9,642 nucleotides of DNA from JBBSJV01 sp038256935 (GTDB lineage: Bacteria; Patescibacteriota; JACMRA01), in contig JBBSJV010000059.1 in NCBI GenBank assembly GCA_038256935.1, positions 1-9,642 of the forward strand, written 5' to 3'. The notes below the pieces were generated by a model. The model ran no database searches. It worked only from the letters and a program-made list of their open reading frames with translations, and was not told where the DNA came from. Below, piece after piece: positions 6,263 to 9,642 of the stretch (positions are counted from its first letter, which is position 1; the number at the start of each line of letters is the position of its first letter). The position numbers were made by a program, and so were the translations under genes.

Positions 6263-7900
6263 ATGAATACTGATCACAATACAAACCCTGAAGAAACCGT
6301 AAAAACTGACACTTCAGCTACCACCATGGCAAATACTGAAAAAGAAGGATTTGTTAATCACTACAATCATACTCACAAGGTAAAACTTCAAACTGTAATT
6401 GGAGTAGGACTTTTAGCAGTTGTTTTGGTTACTTTTGCTTTATTTATACCTATTCAAGGACAATCTCCTATTTCTAGAGCCTTAGATGCTTTAGGTTTTC
6501 ACAGACAATCTATGGGATTAGATTTGATCACTTCTGGAGGTATCCAAAAAGGTTATCTTAATGATCTACGGTCAGGTCAAAACTGTACGGCTCCAGGACA
6601 AAGCTTAGCTCAAGATATTAGAGTCTTACAAACCGAAGGTACAGCCAAGACTACTATAACTCCAATTGATTCAAAATATTCTGATGATCTTAACCTGGAT
6701 GTATTTTTTGCAGGTAATCTAAATGCTGATCAAAAAGCTGTTTTTGCTAACCTTAAAGTAGAAGGGCAAGTGTCTGAAAAATTGATTGAACAAGAAAAAG
6801 CTAACAGCAGCGAAAAATACGCACTCAAATTTGATGCTTCTAATATAACAACTACCGAATCAAGTTTTGTTAGACTAGATAGATTTGCTATTGAAAGCCC
6901 AGAACTCAACTCAGATAATTCTCTAAAAGACTGGTACAAAGGTGATATTACCTACCCTACTCAAGAAGGCGTAAACTATGTAAATGAAGTTAATAACATC
7001 GTAGAAAATGCTGATGAGATCACTACTTTTAATACAAATGAAATCTTAAGCGATGACACTTTAGCTGAGATTGCAAAACAAGGGTGTGAGGGACTTGGAG
7101 AAATTGATGTTCAAAGAACTGAAACAATTACAATTAATGAAACTGATATTAGAGTAAGACCAGTTAGAGTCAATTTTGACCTTGATAACGCACTTAAATC
7201 TACTGAACGAAGCCAAGATCTAGCTGTAAAATTAGCAAATGATTCGAAACTTGAAGCTTACGTTTTAGCTCAGTTTGAACCTGTAGACTCTATCTTAGAA
7301 TCAGTTGAGAAGATGTCCTTCCCATCCACAGAGTTCAACTACGATGAAGATGGAAACCTTACAGAAGAATCTACTGAAACCAAGCCAGAATTCAGAATTT
7401 CAAGAGAAATGTATGAAGAGCAAGTAAAATCAATGTTTGAAATGGCAAGAGATGAAGCAAGTAAACCTTCTACTACTTCTGAAGAAGAAATGCAAAAAGA
7501 TCTAGATGAGATGAAAGAATATGTTGATCTACAAATTTATGCAAACGTTTACTTTGATGTAGCAACATCTAATCTATTAACCTACAACACAGTATTAGAA
7601 TTCAAATTAAAAGACAAAGCCTTCGAAAACATGGAAGATGCGCCAGAATACACTAAAGAATTACTAAGATCTGGTATTAGAATCACTTCAGTAAGCACAT
7701 ACAACACATCTACTGAAATCTCTATCCCAACAGAATTTAAAGACTTTGATAGTTTCCAAAATGATGCAAAGATCGATGATTCATTGTTAGAAAACGCACC
7801 GAATCCATTAGACTTTTTATTCCCAGCTACAATGGAAGCAGACAATGTGGAATTTGAAGAAAGAAGTGACTTAGAGCCCTTCGAATTTGATCAATTATAA
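6263..7900 (+). CDS. Single-pass membrane protein with large acidic outside domain, function unknown
   Basis: Residues 1-39 are Thr/Glu/Asn-rich with no signal-peptide character and end in a His/Lys patch (HTHKVK). Residues 42-64 form one hydrophobic segment. Residues 65-545 are soluble, rich in Asp, Glu, Ser and Thr. Basic residues before the membrane segment favour N-inside, so the 480-residue domain should face outside, anchored at its N-terminus. Strand-like alternation (for example 140-210, 283-308 and 421-450) with an acidic helical insert at 375-418 recalls LolA/LppX-type lipid-binding barrels, but this is only a pattern impression. Two cysteines, C108 and C275, could form a disulfide. 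No lipobox, sortase motif or enzymatic motif is seen. The start ATG is supported by the promoter spacing; a second ATG at 6326 (Met22) would also keep the anchor. The gene is monocistronic, with its own promoter and a strong terminator. I do not recognise a named family. Confidence 0.85.
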   Translation: MNTDHNTNPEETVKTDTSATTMANTEKEGFVNHYNHTHKVKLQTVIGVGLLAVVLVTFALFIPIQGQSPISRALDALGFHRQSMGLDLITSGGIQKGYLNDLRSGQNCTAPGQSLAQDIRVLQTEGTAKTTITPIDSKYSDDLNLDVFFAGNLNADQKAVFANLKVEGQVSEKLIEQEKANSSEKYALKFDASNITTTESSFVRLDRFAIESPELNSDNSLKDWYKGDITYPTQEGVNYVNEVNNIVENADEITTFNTNEILSDDTLAEIAKQGCEGLGEIDVQRTETITINETDIRVRPVRVNFDLDNALKSTERSQDLAVKLANDSKLEAYVLAQFEPVDSILESVEKMSFPSTEFNYDEDGNLTEESTETKPEFRISREMYEEQVKSMFEMARDEASKPSTTSEEEMQKDLDEMKEYVDLQIYANVYFDVATSNLLTYNTVLEFKLKDKAFENMEDAPEYTKELLRSGIRITSVSTYNTSTEISIPTEFKDFDSFQNDAKIDDSLLENAPNPLDFLFPATMEADNVEFEERSDLEPFEFDQL

Positions 7901-7924
7901 TCCTAAGAAACACAACCCAGTATT

Positions 7925-7949
7925 AGAGGTCCATTGTGGCCTCTTTTTT
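7925..7949 (+). terminator. Intrinsic terminator after the single-pass membrane protein gene
   Basis: AGAGGTC (7925-7931) pairs with GGCCTCT (7938-7944) to give seven base pairs with one G-U, a six-base loop, and a run of six T (7944-7949). It begins 25 bases after the TAA of the gene. This is the clearest terminator in the window. Confidence 0.85.
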
Positions 7950-7974
7950 AATATAAAATATTTAGACAACAATT

Positions 7975-7980
7975 TATAAT
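7975..7980 (+). promoter_or_regulatory. Perfect -10 box before the ABC-2 permease gene
   Basis: TATAAT lies 38 bases before the ATG at 8018, after the upstream terminator. No convincing -35 hexamer is found 16-18 bp upstream, so the promoter is either weak or activator-dependent. Confidence 0.3.
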
Positions 7981-7984
7981 ATTA

Positions 7985-7995
7985 GTTACAGTAAC
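7985..7995. promoter_or_regulatory. GTTACAGTAAC palindrome at the presumed transcription start
   Basis: This perfect inverted repeat (GTTAC-A-GTAAC) is centred about ten bases after the -10 box, where a repressor operator would sit. Its GTTACAGT half recurs inverted at 4128-4135, within an ACTGTAACAGT palindrome that covers the start region of the glycosyltransferase gene. An operator role is only an inference. Confidence 0.3.
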
Positions 7996-8017
7996 AAATA
8001 TTTGCTTTCAAACAATT

Positions 8018-8830
8018 ATGAACTCAGCCTATACTCCGACTCTATTAGAAAGATTACTTGGTAAACACTACAAATGGTGGTATGTAATCCAGTTTGAACA
8101 GAAAATTGCTTTTATAAACAGGTGGAATATATTTATTATCATTTTGAGGTTTTTAATACCACTAACTGTTACATATATTATTATTGCAAACGTTAGTAAT
8201 GGGACTTCTAATCAAGAATACCTAATTTTAGCGTCTTTACTGTACCAGTTTTATGCATTCGCAATTGGCCCATCCCATGATCTTACAAATTTGGTTGTAA
8301 ATGGGAATATTGCCAAACATTTGTTAAGACCCACTAACTACTGGTCACATATATTCTGGAGAATAATTGGTTATAACTCTTTTCCATTAAGTGTAAGGCT
8401 GATCATATTCAGTTTAACAATGATGGTTTTAAGAATCAATATAAATTTTGATTTAAATTTAGCCCTGGTTTTTTTGTATCTGCCAATCATAGTTTTTTTG
8501 GCTTTACAAGTTGAAAAAATAATTGGATCTGTTTCATTTTTTAATCTTCAAGGAAATAAGACCTTTTTACCTTTTGTCCATGATACCTTGCCATTTGTTA
8601 CAGGCTCATTAATTAGTTTTTCTTTGCTTGGTGGCTCATTTGGTTTTCTCAAATACACTCCTTTTGCCTACGTAGCATACCAGCCAATGCAAATTTATCT
8701 TGGATATTACAATGCAAATCAAATAATTTTAACATTTTTAATCGCAATTATGTGGAGCATGGTCTTATTTGTTACTGCAAATGCTATTTATTCACTGGGT
8801 TTAAAGCGAAACGAAAGTGTGGGATTGTAA
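8018..8830 (+). CDS. ABC-2-type transporter permease, DUF990 (ABC2_membrane_6) class
   Basis: This is the membrane subunit of a putative ABC exporter, 270 residues, close to the usual size of about 260. Predicted membrane segments are near 36-58, 66-86, 120-140, 146-168, 187-207 and 234-260. Two family hallmarks are visible: an LRP motif at 103-105 after the second segment, and a TPFAYVAYQPMQIYLG stretch at 214-229 before the last one. Family members normally work as two different permeases plus an ATP-binding subunit encoded alongside. Here there is no ATPase and no second permease on either side within the window, so partners must be encoded elsewhere. The ATG at 8018 has no Shine-Dalgarno sequence. 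The substrate is unknown. Assignment to the broad ABC-2 class is firm; the exact subfamily is less so. Confidence 0.8.
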   Translation: MNSAYTPTLLERLLGKHYKWWYVIQFEQKIAFINRWNIFIIILRFLIPLTVTYIIIANVSNGTSNQEYLILASLLYQFYAFAIGPSHDLTNLVVNGNIAKHLLRPTNYWSHIFWRIIGYNSFPLSVRLIIFSLTMMVLRININFDLNLALVFLYLPIIVFLALQVEKIIGSVSFFNLQGNKTFLPFVHDTLPFVTGSLISFSLLGGSFGFLKYTPFAYVAYQPMQIYLGYYNANQIILTFLIAIMWSMVLFVTANAIYSLGLKRNESVGL

Positions 8831-9010
8831 TAATTGATTTAATTGTCTTGATAAAACAAGATCTCAGAAAGTAACCACTCCATGAAGGGTGTGAGTACTC
8901 CTAATTAAAATACGTGTCCAGAAAAAGACTTTAACTTTTTGTATGAAGAGCAGTAACTCTGATCTTTGAAACAAAGCGTAATTTTATATAAGGGCGGATA
9001 AATGCAGCAT
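8831..9010. other. 180-bp spacer between convergent genes with several small hairpins
   Basis: No gene is seen here. It holds inverted repeats at 8845-8862 (GTCTTG/CAAGAT), 8922-8940, 8947-8960 (AGAG/CTCT) and 8964-8976 (CTTTG-AAA-CAAAG), plus a GAGTACTC palindrome at 8893-8900. The permease and the MurF-like gene converge on this spacer, so transcription ends are expected here. A small RNA cannot be excluded, but there is no promoter-like sequence that I trust. Confidence 0.4.
8922..8940. terminator. Weak bidirectional terminator candidate
   Basis: AAAAAG (8922-8927) and CTTTTT (8935-8940) form a six-pair A/T stem around a seven-base loop. From either strand the stem ends in a short T run, as in bidirectional terminators between convergent genes, but stem stability is low. 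Confidence 0.3.
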
Positions 9011-9642
9011 CTACTTCGAAACTTCTTTCAACTTGGCTGACTGTCTGCCTTCAAATAATATTACCCCTTTTAGTTTAGACAATTTTTTCTTGGTGGCTAG
9101 CAATTCTAATGGGTTATCAATATCTACCAGTTCTACATTGATTCCTTTTGCGTCTATATTATCTTTGATTACTTCTTTAAAATTCCTTCCCACTAAATAG
9201 ACTCTAGCTGGTTTTAAGGTTTGAATAAGTTTAGCAATTTTGGTATGGATAAAGATGGATTTACTTCCAAGCTCCAAAATATCGTCTAATACAATAGTTA
9301 GTTTTTGGTTGTTATCTTTGGCTAGCATGAAGGCAGTTGTAATGGCATTTATTACTCCGTCAGGATTAGCGTTGTGGCTGTCATCAATTAGGACTTGGTT
9401 TTTACTAGTAATTACTTGCATTGAACCATCTACTACTGGTAGCTCTAGGATGGCTTTTTTGATCTTTTCCATGTCTATTTCAAAATGCAAAGAACTGGCT
9501 ATTGCCCCAGTTAGGTTTTCAATATTTCCTACACTGATTACATTAGTTTGAAGATTTATCTTTTTCTTTCCTATAACAAGATCAAAATTAGTTTGGCCAT
9601 TTTTGTAAGTAACGTTTGTGCTATAAATATCATAACCTTTAG
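9011..9642 (-). CDS. murF: MurF-like UDP-N-acetylmuramoyl-tripeptide--D-Ala-D-Ala ligase, C-terminal part
   Basis: The frame stays open to the window edge, so the gene's 5' end is missing; 209 residues remain. The TTG at 9490 is internal, because the residues before it match the end of the Mur-ligase central domain (a SVGNIENLTGAIA stretch, cf. G-x-H-N-x-x-N-A-x-A). MurF adds D-Ala-D-Ala to the UDP-MurNAc-tripeptide in the cytoplasm, using ATP. The C-terminal domain shows IDDSHNANP at fragment residues 85-93 (MurF usually has DDSYNANP), IVLDDILELG at 116-125 (usually VLGDMLELG), then a conserved His at 132, and ILFEGRQSAKLKEV near the end (usually VLVKGSR). The Arg of the usual GR motif at the domain border is Ser here (DGSMQ). 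The ATP-binding loop lies off the window. It belongs to the Mur ligase family with good confidence; MurF fits best, though a divergent Mur-ligase paralogue is possible. Confidence 0.83.
   Translation of the reverse strand, partial: KGYDIYSTNVTYKNGQTNFDLVIGKKKINLQTNVISVGNIENLTGAIASSLHFEIDMEKIKKAILELPVVDGSMQVITSKNQVLIDDSHNANPDGVINAITTAFMLAKDNNQKLTIVLDDILELGSKSIFIHTKIAKLIQTLKPARVYLVGRNFKEVIKDNIDAKGINVELVDIDNPLELLATKKKLSKLKGVILFEGRQSAKLKEVSK

Noticed and set aside
6326..6328. ATG in a CCACCATGG context as alternative start of the single-pass membrane protein
   Set aside because: The context resembles a eukaryotic Kozak sequence by chance; everything else is bacterial and the upstream ATG fits the promoter.
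8882..8908. Eight-codon open frame in the spacer
   Set aside because: Too short, without ribosome binding site or promoter; no support for translation.
9488..9490. TTG (minus strand) as the start of the MurF-like gene
   Set aside because: Fifty upstream codons are open and match the end of a Mur-ligase central domain.
9240..9551. 103-codon open frame on the plus strand
   Set aside because: It lies antisense to the MurF-like gene, which has conserved motifs; its translation has no domain-like pattern.
1..9642. CRISPR array, tRNA, rRNA, insertion sequence, integrase or toxin-antitoxin pair
   Set aside because: Looked for regular spaced repeats, cloverleaf-like arms, terminal inverted repeats flanking a transposase, and small overlapping gene pairs; none was seen.

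Overview
The window is AT-rich bacterial DNA, roughly one third G+C by eye, read with the standard bacterial code. TAA, TAG and TGA all occur as stops, and the long conserved genes have no in-frame TGA. A MurF-type peptidoglycan ligase points to a walled cell. The overall style suggests a reduced Patescibacteria/CPR-like genome, or another small AT-rich bacterium. That style includes large proteins without recognisable family, one-gene transcription units, no Shine-Dalgarno sequence at any visible start, and very short leaders. The lineage is an inference; there is no rRNA or other phylogenetic marker here.

Layout, left to right: (1) the 3' part of an unrecognised helical protein with a proline-rich tail, whose 5' end lies off the window. 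(2) A 1035-residue unrecognised soluble multidomain protein with two proline-rich linkers and a Cys/His cluster. (3) A family 2 processive glycosyltransferase of hyaluronan/chitin-synthase type with one N-terminal and about six C-terminal membrane segments. (4) On the minus strand, a HIT-family nucleotide hydrolase/transferase, convergent with the glycosyltransferase with only 2 bp between stops. (5) Divergent from it, a 545-residue single-pass membrane protein with a large acidic outside domain, closed by a clear intrinsic terminator. (6) An ABC-2-type permease of the DUF990 (ABC2_membrane_6) class with no ATPase gene beside it. (7) A hairpin-containing spacer of 180 bp. (8) On the minus strand, the C-terminal two thirds of the ligase domains of a MurF-like protein, whose 5' end lies off the window.

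Functionally, the right two thirds is about the cell envelope: polysaccharide synthesis and export, an anchored surface protein, a transporter membrane subunit and wall-precursor ligation. The genes are not a tight operon. Almost every gene has its own spacer with promoter-like sequence, and three of these carry a TTGAC(A/C/T) -35 box. At two genes (HIT and the glycosyltransferase) the inferred +1 falls 1-3 nt before the start codon, so leaderless mRNAs are likely. The left third, the two unknown proteins, is the part with least explanation. No tRNA, rRNA, CRISPR array, insertion sequence or integrase was seen.
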